A DNA stretch of 13,897 nucleotides from JBBDXI01 sp040902425 (GTDB lineage Bacteria; Planctomycetota; Phycisphaerae; Phycisphaerales; UBA1924). Numbering within the stretch: the stretch's first letter is position 1; each line of letters opens with the position of its first letter. Below the pieces are notes generated by a model. It did not search any database, had not been told where the DNA came from, and worked only from the letters and a program-made list of their open reading frames with translations. Positions 5,566 to 11,953 of the stretch are shown here, in pieces. The stretch lies in assembly GCA_040902425.1 (NCBI GenBank), contig JBBDXI010000100.1:1-13897 (forward strand), read 5' to 3'. Made by a program: the position numbers and the translations under genes.

Positions 5566-5778
5566 ATGGCCGCGCCTATACGCACGACGCTCAGTATCGA
5601 CGGGGACCTGCTGCGAACCGCCCGGCGGTACTCCGGGATCCGGGGCACATCGGCCCTCGTGAACGCGGGGTTGCAGGCGCTGGTTCATCGCGAGACCCTG
5701 CGCCGTCTGGCGGCGGCGGGCGGCACGATACCCGATGCCATAGCGGCGCCGCGGAGGCGTGTTCGGCCCGGGCGCTAG
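5566..5778 (+). CDS. VapB-family antitoxin, apparently orphan
   Basis: 70 residues. The pattern RTTLSIDGDLLRTARRYSGI, then TSALVNAGLQALVHRETLRRLAAAGGTIPD, matches the VapB antitoxins of type II toxin-antitoxin systems: an N-terminal ribbon-helix-helix DNA-binding strand and helix pair, then a helix leading into the toxin-binding tail. VapB normally precedes a PIN-domain VapC RNase by a few bases. Here the following 72 bases lead straight to an ArsR gene, and no PIN-domain frame is seen on either strand nearby. The basic tail PRRRVRPGR may replace the usual toxin-binding end. It could act as a stand-alone regulator or a remnant, or neutralise a toxin encoded elsewhere. Confidence 0.75.
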   Translation: MAAPIRTTLSIDGDLLRTARRYSGIRGTSALVNAGLQALVHRETLRRLAAAGGTIPDAIAAPRRRVRPGR

Positions 5779-5816
5779 CCAGTTGCCCGATCAACGCGAC
5801 GCTCTGAAAGGGCCCC

Positions 5817-5844
5817 TTGACATTTCAGTAATCGCTGATATATT
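5817..5844 (+). promoter_or_regulatory. Strong sigma-70-like promoter of the ArsR gene, with possible operator
   Basis: TTGACA (5817-5822) is a perfect -35, followed by a 16-bp spacer and TATATT (5839-5844). Six bases separate the -10 from the ATG at 5851, so transcription should begin at the start codon. The spacer holds a short inverted repeat, TCAG-N6-CTGA (5825-5838), a plausible operator for autorepression by the ArsR product. The AT-rich box stands out sharply in this GC-rich DNA. Confidence 0.75.
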
Positions 5845-5850
5845 AGTGGC

Positions 5851-6213
5851 ATGTCCCGCATCCCCGCCGACGCCTCGGTCTTCCACGCCATCGCGGACCC
5901 CACCCGCCGGGCCATCCTCGACCTGCTCCGCGAGGGGGAGAAGACCGTCTCCGCCATGCTCGACGCGGTCGCCAAGGCCTTCCGCATCACCCAGTCGGGG
6001 TTCAGCCAGCATCTGGCGGTGCTCCGGCGGGCGGGGCTGGTGCTGGTCGAGAAGCGGGGGCGGATGCGGGTCTATTCGCTGCGGGCCGACCCCCTGAACG
6101 AGGTCTCGCAGTGGATCGGCGCGTACGACCGCTTCTGGACCGACCGCCTCGACAAGCTGGGCACCTACCTCGACCGCCGCCACGGTCGGGCCACCAAAAA
6201 GGAGAAGCCGTGA
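5851..6213 (+). CDS. ArsR-family transcriptional regulator (SRPBCC-associated type)
   Basis: 120 residues, a normal ArsR length. FHAIADPTRRAILDLLREGEKTV is the typical first helix pair. The winged helix-turn-helix covers about 33-77, with recognition helix QSGFSQHLAVLRRAGLV and wing KRGRMRVYSL. There are no paired cysteines of the metal-sensing type, which fits the subgroup that regulates an adjacent SRPBCC gene rather than responding to arsenic. Its TGA overlaps a GTG of the next frame (GTGA, 6210-6213), and a ribosome site for the next gene lies in its last codons, so the two genes are co-expressed. No Shine-Dalgarno precedes its ATG; the promoter position predicts a leaderless message. Confidence 0.92.
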   Translation: MSRIPADASVFHAIADPTRRAILDLLREGEKTVSAMLDAVAKAFRITQSGFSQHLAVLRRAGLVLVEKRGRMRVYSLRADPLNEVSQWIGAYDRFWTDRLDKLGTYLDRRHGRATKKEKP

Positions 6214-6254
6214 CCATTGCCCACCCGTCCGCCGCACCCGCACCGGAGCGAACC

Positions 6255-6812
6255 ATGACCGCCGCCGCCCCCAGCAAGACCCAGAGGGTCCTCCGCAAAT
6301 CCGCCCTGTATCAGCACCCGATCGGGGTGGTCTGGGCCGCGCTCACCGACGGCGAGGCCCTCGCCCAGTGGCTGATGCCCAACGACTTCGCCCCCGAGGA
6401 GGGGCGGGAGTTCCAGTTCCGCGTGGACCCGATGCTGAGCTTCACCGGCCTGGTCCAGTGCCGCGTGCTGGAGCTGGATCCGCCCCGCCGGATGGTCTGG
6501 TCGTGGGTCTCCACCGCCCGCCCGGGCAAGCGCCAGCCGCCGCCGATGCGCCTGGAGTGGACGCTCGCGGAAGAGGCGGGCGGGGCGCGCCTGACGCTCA
6601 CGCAGACCGGCCTCGAGGGCCAGCCGTTCCTCTACAACATCATGATGTCGATGGGCTGGGGCACGATGCTCAAGCGCTGGCTCCCCCGCGTGCTCGACGC
6701 CTTCCAGCGCTCCGGCGAGTCGCCCGACCTCTGGGTCTACCGCCGCCTCGAGAAGGCACCCAACCGCGGGCACCACAAGACCAGGACCATCCCCGCGACC
6801 TTCCACAAGTAG
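6255..6812 (+). CDS. SRPBCC/AHSA1-domain protein
   Basis: 185 residues from the ATG at 6255. It is an AHSA1-like START/Bet v1 fold protein: LYQHPIGVVWAALTDGEALAQWLMPNDFAPEEGREFQF is the typical opening, LELDPPRRMVWSW the central strand pair, and GARLTLTQTGLEG then GWGTMLKRWLPRVLDAF the last strand and long C-terminal helix. Such proteins bind small hydrophobic ligands; the ligand is unknown. Two starts compete. GGAG lies 7 bases before the ATG at 6255, which gives the usual family length. An in-frame GTG at 6210 has GGAG five bases upstream and overlaps the arsR stop, adding 15 residues (VTIAHPSAAPAPERT). I prefer 6255 on length. Confidence 0.88.
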   Translation: MTAAAPSKTQRVLRKSALYQHPIGVVWAALTDGEALAQWLMPNDFAPEEGREFQFRVDPMLSFTGLVQCRVLELDPPRRMVWSWVSTARPGKRQPPPMRLEWTLAEEAGGARLTLTQTGLEGQPFLYNIMMSMGWGTMLKRWLPRVLDAFQRSGESPDLWVYRRLEKAPNRGHHKTRTIPATFHK

Positions 6813-6896
6813 TCCGGCCCTGCCGCCCCTGCCCCGACCCCCCGCGCCCGCGCGCCCGCTCCGGTTCCCGACCCCCACACCCCGAGGAGACGACCC

Positions 6897-7535
6897 ATGC
6901 GACGGACGACGATCGTGATCACCGCTCTCACCCTGCTCGGCGGCCTCAGCGCCGGCGTGCTCGGCCTCTCGCAGCCGGAGAAGGCGCCCCCGCCGCAGGG
7001 GCCGCCGAAGGAGCATCCCGCGGTCCCAGCCGACATGCAGGCGGCGATGGAGGCCTGGTCCAAAGCCATGGCCCCCAGCGCCCAGCACGAGGTGCTGAAG
7101 AAGATGGTGGGGGAGTGGAAGACGACCACCCGCCTGATGGGCGGCGGCGCCGTCGCCGACGCGCCGGGGACGGCCAGCAACGAGCTGGTGCTCGGCGGGC
7201 GGTTCCTGCTCCAGCGGACCACCGGGACCATGATGGAACAGCCGGTCAGCGGCCTGGGGATGCTCGGGTACGACATCATCCGCAAGCAGTTCACGGGCAC
7301 GTGGGCCGACACCATGGGCACCGGCCTGCTGCACTACCACGGGGGCCTGAACAAGGACGGCGACGGGCTGACCATGTTCGGCGCTATGGATGAGCCGATG
7401 ACCGGCGAGATCGGCAAGACCATCCGCCTTGCCACCCGGTTCGATGGGCCCGACCGCTACACCCTCACCATCCAGGAAGTGCAGTACGGCGAGCCGTTCA
7501 CGGTCGTCGAGATCACATACGAGCGGGCGAAGTAG
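6897..7535 (+). CDS. Secreted DUF1579 protein
   Basis: 212 residues. An N-terminal signal peptide (RRTTIVITALTLLGGLSAGVLGL, cleavage near residue 25) is followed by a Pro-rich linker. The DUF1579 domain runs from about 60 to the end: HEVLKKMVGEWKT, LGGRFLLQRTTGTMMEQPVSGLGMLGYD, FTGTWADTMGTGLLHYHG. DUF1579 is a lipocalin-like beta-barrel of unknown role. GAGGAG lies 7 bases before the ATG. The gene is 84 bases behind the SRPBCC gene on the same strand, so it is probably part of the ArsR-controlled unit; no separate promoter is obvious in the C-rich spacer. Confidence 0.88.
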   Translation: MRRTTIVITALTLLGGLSAGVLGLSQPEKAPPPQGPPKEHPAVPADMQAAMEAWSKAMAPSAQHEVLKKMVGEWKTTTRLMGGGAVADAPGTASNELVLGGRFLLQRTTGTMMEQPVSGLGMLGYDIIRKQFTGTWADTMGTGLLHYHGGLNKDGDGLTMFGAMDEPMTGEIGKTIRLATRFDGPDRYTLTIQEVQYGEPFTVVEITYERAK

Positions 7536-7537
7536 CG

Positions 7538-7552
7538 CCCGCGGCCGGCGGG
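7538..7552 (+). terminator. Weak GC hairpin after the DUF1579 gene
   Basis: CCCGC (7538-7542) pairs with GCGGG (7548-7552) over a 5-base loop, three bases after the stop codon. There is no T-tract, so a terminator role is doubtful. Confidence 0.25.
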
Positions 7553-7564
7553 AGGGCGGCGAAC

Positions 7565-7593
7565 TTGCCCCCTCCCCCGCGGGTCTCTACCGT
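7565..7593 (+). promoter_or_regulatory. Candidate leaderless promoter of sucD
   Basis: TTGCCC (7565-7570), exactly 17 bp, then TACCGT (7588-7593), which fits TAnnnT, end 7 bases before the ATG at 7601. No Shine-Dalgarno is present in the C-rich stretch before the ATG, so initiation at or beside the start codon would give a leaderless mRNA. Confidence 0.45.
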
Positions 7594-7600
7594 CCCGCCC

Positions 7601-8613
7601 ATGGCCATCCTCGTCAACGCCCAGACCCGCGTCATCTGCCAGGGCATCACCGGCGCCTTCGGGGCCCAGCACACCCGCGGGTGCCTGCTCTACGGCACGA
7701 AGATGGTGGGGGGGGTCACGCCCGGGAAGGGCGGCACCAAGGACGCCAACGGGCTGCCGATCTTCGACACCGTCGAGCAGGCGGTGAAGGCGACGGGGGC
7801 GGACGCGACCATGATCTTCGTGCCCCCGGGGCTCGCGGGGGATGCGATCCTCGAGGCGGCCGCGGCGGGGATCACGACGATCTGCGCGATCACTGAGGGC
7901 GTGCCGGTCCAGGACATGATCAGGGTGCGGGCGGTGCTGGATGAGGTGAACGGGGTAGGTCGGCTCTCCGAGCCGACATCGGGTCGTGNNNNNNNNNNCC
8001 CCCCCGGGACTGGTCTCGGGTCGTTCTCGTTGGCCCCAACTGCCCCGGCGTGATCACCCCCGGCCCCAAGACCGGCACCGGCGAGACCCCCGACAGCCCC
8101 TACACCAGCGCCGGCTGCAAGATCGGCATCATGCCCGGCTACATCAACACCCACGTCAGCCAGTCCAAGCTCGGCAAGGCCGTCGGCATCGTCAGCCGAT
8201 CGGGGACGCTCACCTACGAGGCCGTCTGGCAGACCAGCAACCTCGGCCTGGGCCAGTCCACGTGCGTCGGCATCGGCGGCGACCCGGTCCGCGGCCTGTC
8301 GCACCTCGACGTGATCCGCCTGTTCGAGGCCGACCCGGATACCCACGGCATCCTCATGATCGGCGAGATCGGGGGGACCGACGAGATCGAGGCCGCCCGC
8401 TACATCCAGGCCAACGTCAAGAAGCCCGTGGCCGCGTTCATCGCCGGGCGGACCGCCCCGCCCGGGCGGCGCATGGGCCACGCCGGCGCGATCATCGGGG
8501 GCGCGGAGGACACGGCGGATGCGAAGATCACGGCGCTCCAGGAGGCCGGCGTGAAGGTCGCGCTCTCGCCGGCCGACATGGGCAAGGCGATGGCCCAGGC
8601 GATGCGCCTGTAG
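7601..8613 (+). CDS. sucD: Succinyl-CoA ligase alpha subunit, interrupted by a palindromic element and an assembly gap
   Basis: Citric-acid-cycle enzyme subunit that binds CoA and carries the phosphohistidine. The part before the gap has MAILVNAQTRVICQGITGAFG, YGTKMVGGVTPGKGG and ITEGVPVQDM. The part after has GPNCPGVITPG, VGIVSRSGTLTYEAV, GQSTCVGIGGDP and the active-site MGHAGAII (His codon 8479-8481). The two parts are in different frames as written, but the 10 Ns are a placeholder: the frame closes if the real gap is 2 mod 3 bases long. Compared with E. coli SucD (LDEAGVRMIGPNCPG) there is extra sequence between LDEVN and SRVVLVGPNCPG (7952-8013). A second, ~25-residue insertion follows GVITPG. 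No sucC lies beside it in the window. Confidence 0.9.
7952..8013. repeat. Palindromic element with assembly gap inside sucD
   Basis: An 8-bp perfect stem, GTCGGCTC (7959-7966) with GAGCCGAC (7970-7977), has a 3-base loop. It is followed by the N run (7989-7998), a C7 tract (7999-8005) and GGGACTGGTCTC, which can fold on itself with a wobble pair. The 9-base sequence TCGGGTCGT occurs on both sides of the gap (7979-7987 and 8016-8024), as a target duplication or an unmerged contig overlap would. The extra amino acids (GVGRLSEPTSGR before the gap, PPRDW after) have no counterpart in normal SucD. Confidence 0.6.
7989..7998. other. Assembly gap (10 Ns)
   Basis: Ten undefined bases, the usual scaffold placeholder; the real length is unknown. 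It breaks the sucD frame. Confidence 0.98.
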
Positions 8614-8626
8614 ACGCCCCCCCCAC

Positions 8627-9880
8627 CTACCGCGTCGTCGCGTCGGCCCGCAGGCAGACGAGCGTGTGCAGCACCGGGTACTGCAGACGGCAGCGGTACA
8701 CGTCGTAGCGCGAGCCCAGCCATCCGCGGTGATGCAGGACGTAGCGGACGGCCTCCGCGTGCCGGCCGGACCCGGTGATGGCGGGCGGCTGGTCCAGGGT
8801 GCCGAGGTAGATCGCCGACTCGCGCTGGGGCAGGAGGTCCGCCTTCCGCTCGTCGAAAACGTGCTCGGGGTGGGGGCGGCGCCCGTAGACCGCTACCCGC
8901 GCGCTGCCGGGGTCCGAGGCGCCGGCCGGGACCAGCAGGTCGCAGACGGCCGTCTCGACGGGGATGGTGATGAACAGCCGCACGTCGTAGTAGGGGTGCG
9001 GGACCGTCTCGGCGTTCTCGCGGAACTGCTCGGAGAAGATCGTGGCCGCGCCGCTGCGACCGGCGGGCATGACCAGCTCGGTCTCGAACCCGCCCAGGAC
9101 GCTCTCCTTCTGGACGATGCGTGGGAGCGGGTGGGTGCAGAACTCGTGGAGCAGGCCGACGCCGTGGTCGACCGGGTGGGGGCCCTCCGGGCGGTCGGTG
9201 GGGATGGGGTGGTCGGCGTGGTGGCGGGGCGTGTCGCCGGTGCGGAGGTAGCGGACCATCCCCAGGGGCTCCCCCTCGCGGAGGCGCTGCAGGCCGATGT
9301 CTCCGATGATCAGCGCCACATCCTCGGACCGCAGGGGCCGCGGCTTCGCGTGGTGGATGACCGTGCGGGCCATCAGCTCCACCTTCGCCCCCCAGATGTG
9401 CGCGTTGGCCCGGAAGGCCGCCTTGCGGATGTTGATCTCGTAGGAGTCGCGGGCCGGAGCCGCGGCCCCGCTCAGCAGGGTCACCAGCCCGGCCCGGTCG
9501 TCGGCCTGGTCGGCGGCGAAGCGGTCGAAGCGGGCGAAGGCCGCGGCGGCACGGTCGCGCAGCCGGGCGGGGACGCCGTGCTTTCGTGCGGCGGCCAGGA
9601 GGGTGCGGGCGGAGGCGGGTGAGGGGATGTTGGCGATCTCGGAGAGGTCCTCGGAGCGGACGATGCGGAAGACCTGCCAGGCGAGCTTCTTGCTGACGCC
9701 CAGGGCCCGCTCGAGGTCCACGGCCTTCTCGGGGCGGCCGGGGGCCCGGGCGATGAGGTCATCCAGGGCGGCCCGGAGGTCGTGAAGGACGCCGGCCGCC
9801 GCCTCCGAGAGCCGGGGTGGCTCCGGGGGCGGGGGTGCGGAGATGTCGCGGGCGGGGATGTTCGCGATGGTAACGGGCAC
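8627..9880 (-). CDS. Uncharacterised 417-residue protein with N-terminal helix-turn-helix-like segment
   Basis: I do not recognise a family. The first 23 residues are a Pro-rich leader (APPPPEPPRL). About residues 55-74 (DLERALGVSKKLAWQVFRIV) look like a helix-turn-helix, followed by a second helical stretch (PASARTLLAAARKHGVPARL). The rest (about 145-417) is mixed alpha/beta with no membrane segment or signal peptide, containing AFRANAHIWGAKVELMAR, ALIIGDIGLQRL, HGVGLLHEFCTHPLP and a C-terminus rich in charged residues and Cys. A DNA-binding regulator with an unknown sensor domain is possible. Start is GTG at 9880 with no clear Shine-Dalgarno. The gene is convergent with sucD (13 bases between stops) and divergent from the secreted-protein gene at 10029. 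GC-rich third positions and absence of stops support coding. Confidence 0.7.
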   Translation of the reverse strand: MPVTIANIPARDISAPPPPEPPRLSEAAAGVLHDLRAALDDLIARAPGRPEKAVDLERALGVSKKLAWQVFRIVRSEDLSEIANIPSPASARTLLAAARKHGVPARLRDRAAAAFARFDRFAADQADDRAGLVTLLSGAAAPARDSYEINIRKAAFRANAHIWGAKVELMARTVIHHAKPRPLRSEDVALIIGDIGLQRLREGEPLGMVRYLRTGDTPRHHADHPIPTDRPEGPHPVDHGVGLLHEFCTHPLPRIVQKESVLGGFETELVMPAGRSGAATIFSEQFRENAETVPHPYYDVRLFITIPVETAVCDLLVPAGASDPGSARVAVYGRRPHPEHVFDERKADLLPQRESAIYLGTLDQPPAITGSGRHAEAVRYVLHHRGWLGSRYDVYRCRLQYPVLHTLVCLRADATTR

Positions 9881-9960
9881 GGCGGGCGCATCGTGACCGC
9901 CGCAAGCCCCGCGTGCAACAGGGATTCCGGGAGATTTCCAGAAATATTCTCGAATTGCGG

Positions 9961-9989
9961 TTGTGCCCCCGCCGGGCGCGCGGTAGGGT
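9961..9989 (+). promoter_or_regulatory. Promoter of the first secreted modular protein
   Basis: TTGTGC (9961-9966), a 17-bp spacer and TAGGGT (9984-9989) precede the ATG at 10029 by 39 bases. The leader contains AAGGAGG (10014-10020), eight bases before the ATG, the strongest ribosome site in the window. This gene is thus a normally led transcript. Confidence 0.45.
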
Positions 9990-10028
9990 GCCGCCGTTCA
10001 GCGGAACCCCTGCAAGGAGGATCTGACC

Positions 10029-11861
10029 ATGAGCCGTCGCCGCGCCTGTGCACTCGCCGCCCCGATGTCCCTGTTCCTGGCCGCGGGCGCCGCGGCGGAC
10101 ATCTTCCCCACGACGGCCCCGACCGCCGGCGGGAACACGATCCCCTTCGGGACCAGCACCGACTACCACGAGGTGTTCGCGTCCTCGCTCTTCAGCAACA
10201 TCACGGCCGGCCAGCCCGCCCTGATCACCCGCATCGCGCTGGCCCCTCTCAACAACCTGCGGTACCGCACGGGGCTGGTGGTGCGGCTGGGGTACAGCGC
10301 CGTGCCGCCGGGATCGCTCGTGGCGCCGCCTGACAACACCGGGACCCACAACGGCGCGCCGAACTCCCAGATCCCGCCGGGGATGACGGACTTCTACGTG
10401 GCGCCGGCGTACCTCAACGTCTTCCAGGGCGCCTCGGACACCAACTTCCAGGCGGTGCTGGAGGGGACGCCCTTCGTGTACGACCCGGCGCTGGGCGACC
10501 TGCTGGTGGAGCTGGTGGTCTCGAACCCCACGTTCAGCTCGCTGCAGATGTCGGCGACCAGCGCCCCCGGCGAGGCGTCGCGGGCCTATTTCAACACCGT
10601 CGCGAGCGCCTTCGCTACCCAGAGCTCCGGGGTGCTGCGCATGAACTTCACGTTCTCCGCCCACAACCCGGCCAACACCGGCGCCTGCTGCGCCGCCGAT
10701 GGGACGTGCAGCTCCGCCACCATCGCGGCGTGCGGCGCTGCCGGGGGCGTCTACAAGGGCGACAGCATCGCCTGCGCCTCCGGCCCGTGCCCGCAGCCGG
10801 GCGCCTGCTGCAAGACCGACGGCACCTGCGACTCGATCCTCAGGGCGGCCTGCATCGGGAGCGGCGGCACGTGGCACGGCGCCGGCGAGCCGTGCTCGAC
10901 GGTCACCTGCGCCCAGCCGGGGGCCTGCTGCGCGCCGGACGGGACGTGCGCGAACACGCTGGCGGCCGACTGCATCGCCCTGGGCTCATCCTGGAAGCCG
11001 ACGGCCTGCGGGGTCCAGGCGTGCGCCGGGGTGCTCGTCTCGCCCCACGGCGTCTTCGTGCCGCCTTTCAACACCGGCAACACCAGCTCGAGCGTCGCCA
11101 ACGTCGGCCTGTACCTCGACCTCACCGCCGCCGCGGGGGCGAACCTCGCCGTCAGCCGCATCGACTACAACAGCAACATCGCGGTGGGGACGCCCGTGAG
11201 CGCGACCGTGTACGCCCGGGATGGGACCTATCTCGGGTTCGACGGCAGCCCCGACGGCTGGCGCAGCCTGGGGACCTTCAACGTCATCTCCAACGGCACC
11301 TCGACCACCAACCCGCCGGTGCACCTGGACCTGCCCTCCCCGCTCTTCATCCAGCAGGGGACCACCGCGGGCGTCGTCATCGTGGCCCACACGGGCGGGC
11401 TGCGCATGAGGAACTCGGCCGCCAACGCCAGCAACGCCGACCTGACGCTGACGGGGAACCACCGGCGGGCGCCGGTGTTCACCGGCACGGCGGTCGCGAA
11501 CAACGGGTTCAGCGGGGCGGTGGTGTACGACCCGGTGCCGCTCACGGCCACAGGGGCGTGCTGCGCCCCCTCCGGCGCCTGCTCGGTCGTGTCGCTGGGC
11601 GACTGCCTCGCGGCCGGCGGCGTCTTCCGCGGCGAGGGCGTGACGTGCGCCGGCGCCAACTGCCCGGCCCCGGCCTGCTACGCCAACTGCGACAACAGCA
11701 CGCAGGCGCCGGTGCTGAACGTGGCCGACTTCGGCTGCTTCCTCACCCGCTACGCGGCCGGGGAGGCGTACGCCAACTGCGACGAGAGCACGCAGGCGCC
11801 GGTGCTGAACGTGGCCGACTTCGGCTGCTTCCTGACGAAGTACGCCGCGGGCTGCCGCTGA
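10029..11861 (+). CDS. Secreted modular protein with four six-Cys cassettes and C-terminal GC-type dockerin pair
   Basis: 610 residues. A signal peptide (RRRACALAAPMSLFLAAGAAA, cleavage near 24) leads a beta-rich N-domain (25-215). Three cassettes of 40 residues or slightly less begin GACC at 218, 258 and 298, each with the plan GACCx2DGTCx7Cx3GG..C..C; the third is degenerate. A probable beta-sandwich domain covers about 335-505 (NVGLYLDLTAAAG, GTPVSATVYARDGTYLG). A fourth cassette starts at 509. The C-terminus has two 30-residue dockerin-like repeats (NCDNSTQAPVLNVADFGCFL and NCDESTQAPVLNVADFGCFL) ending in AAGCR. This matches the planctomycete GC-type dockerin-anchored proteins as I know them: exported, probably surface-held or part of a complex. 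No catalytic motif was seen, so the role is likely structural or binding. AAGGAGG fixes the start. Confidence 0.85.
   Translation: MSRRRACALAAPMSLFLAAGAAADIFPTTAPTAGGNTIPFGTSTDYHEVFASSLFSNITAGQPALITRIALAPLNNLRYRTGLVVRLGYSAVPPGSLVAPPDNTGTHNGAPNSQIPPGMTDFYVAPAYLNVFQGASDTNFQAVLEGTPFVYDPALGDLLVELVVSNPTFSSLQMSATSAPGEASRAYFNTVASAFATQSSGVLRMNFTFSAHNPANTGACCAADGTCSSATIAACGAAGGVYKGDSIACASGPCPQPGACCKTDGTCDSILRAACIGSGGTWHGAGEPCSTVTCAQPGACCAPDGTCANTLAADCIALGSSWKPTACGVQACAGVLVSPHGVFVPPFNTGNTSSSVANVGLYLDLTAAAGANLAVSRIDYNSNIAVGTPVSATVYARDGTYLGFDGSPDGWRSLGTFNVISNGTSTTNPPVHLDLPSPLFIQQGTTAGVVIVAHTGGLRMRNSAANASNADLTLTGNHRRAPVFTGTAVANNGFSGAVVYDPVPLTATGACCAPSGACSVVSLGDCLAAGGVFRGEGVTCAGANCPAPACYANCDNSTQAPVLNVADFGCFLTRYAAGEAYANCDESTQAPVLNVADFGCFLTKYAAGCR
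11679..11858 (+). repeat. Two 90-bp tandem dockerin-coding units
   Basis: Units 11679-11768 and 11769-11858 differ at few positions in their first 65 bases. Each codes for one 30-residue YANCDxSTQAPVLNVADFGCFLT repeat. A 26-bp core (11697-11722 and 11787-11812) is identical between them and also identical in the next gene. Confidence 0.9.
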
Positions 11862-11875
11862 GCGGTCGCGACACC

Positions 11876-11896
11876 CGGGGCGCGCCGCCGGCCCCG
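11876..11896 (+). terminator. GC hairpin between the two secreted-protein genes
   Basis: CGGGGC (11876-11881) pairs with GCCCCG (11891-11896) over a 9-base loop, 15 bases after the stop. No T-tract follows. It may be a weak terminator or processing site in the 92-base spacer. Confidence 0.3.
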
Positions 11897-11953
11897 CGGG
11901 AACCCGGGGGAACGTGAGCGGGGATTCCAGACCACCCAACGAGGAGGCGCGCG

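Noticed and set aside
4349..5662. Plus-strand open frame of 437 codons
   Set aside because: Antisense to the P-loop kinase-like gene, with biased shadow composition and no recognisable motif.
5779..5850. VapC toxin gene or remnant after the VapB-like gene
   Set aside because: Only 72 bases, containing the ArsR promoter; no PIN-domain residues in any frame.
5851..6213. Arsenic or metal resistance locus
   Set aside because: The ArsR protein lacks a metal-binding cysteine pair and the neighbours are SRPBCC and DUF1579 genes, not arsB, arsC or a metal efflux pump.
7601..8053. Reading sucD as two separate genes
   Set aside because: The two parts align with consecutive halves of one SucD, and the frame change falls exactly on the placeholder gap.
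8666..9622. Plus-strand open frame of 318 codons
   Set aside because: Antisense to the 417-residue minus-strand protein, with Gly/Val/Arg/Asp-rich shadow composition; the minus frame has more natural protein character. Not absolutely excluded, as the minus protein has no known family.
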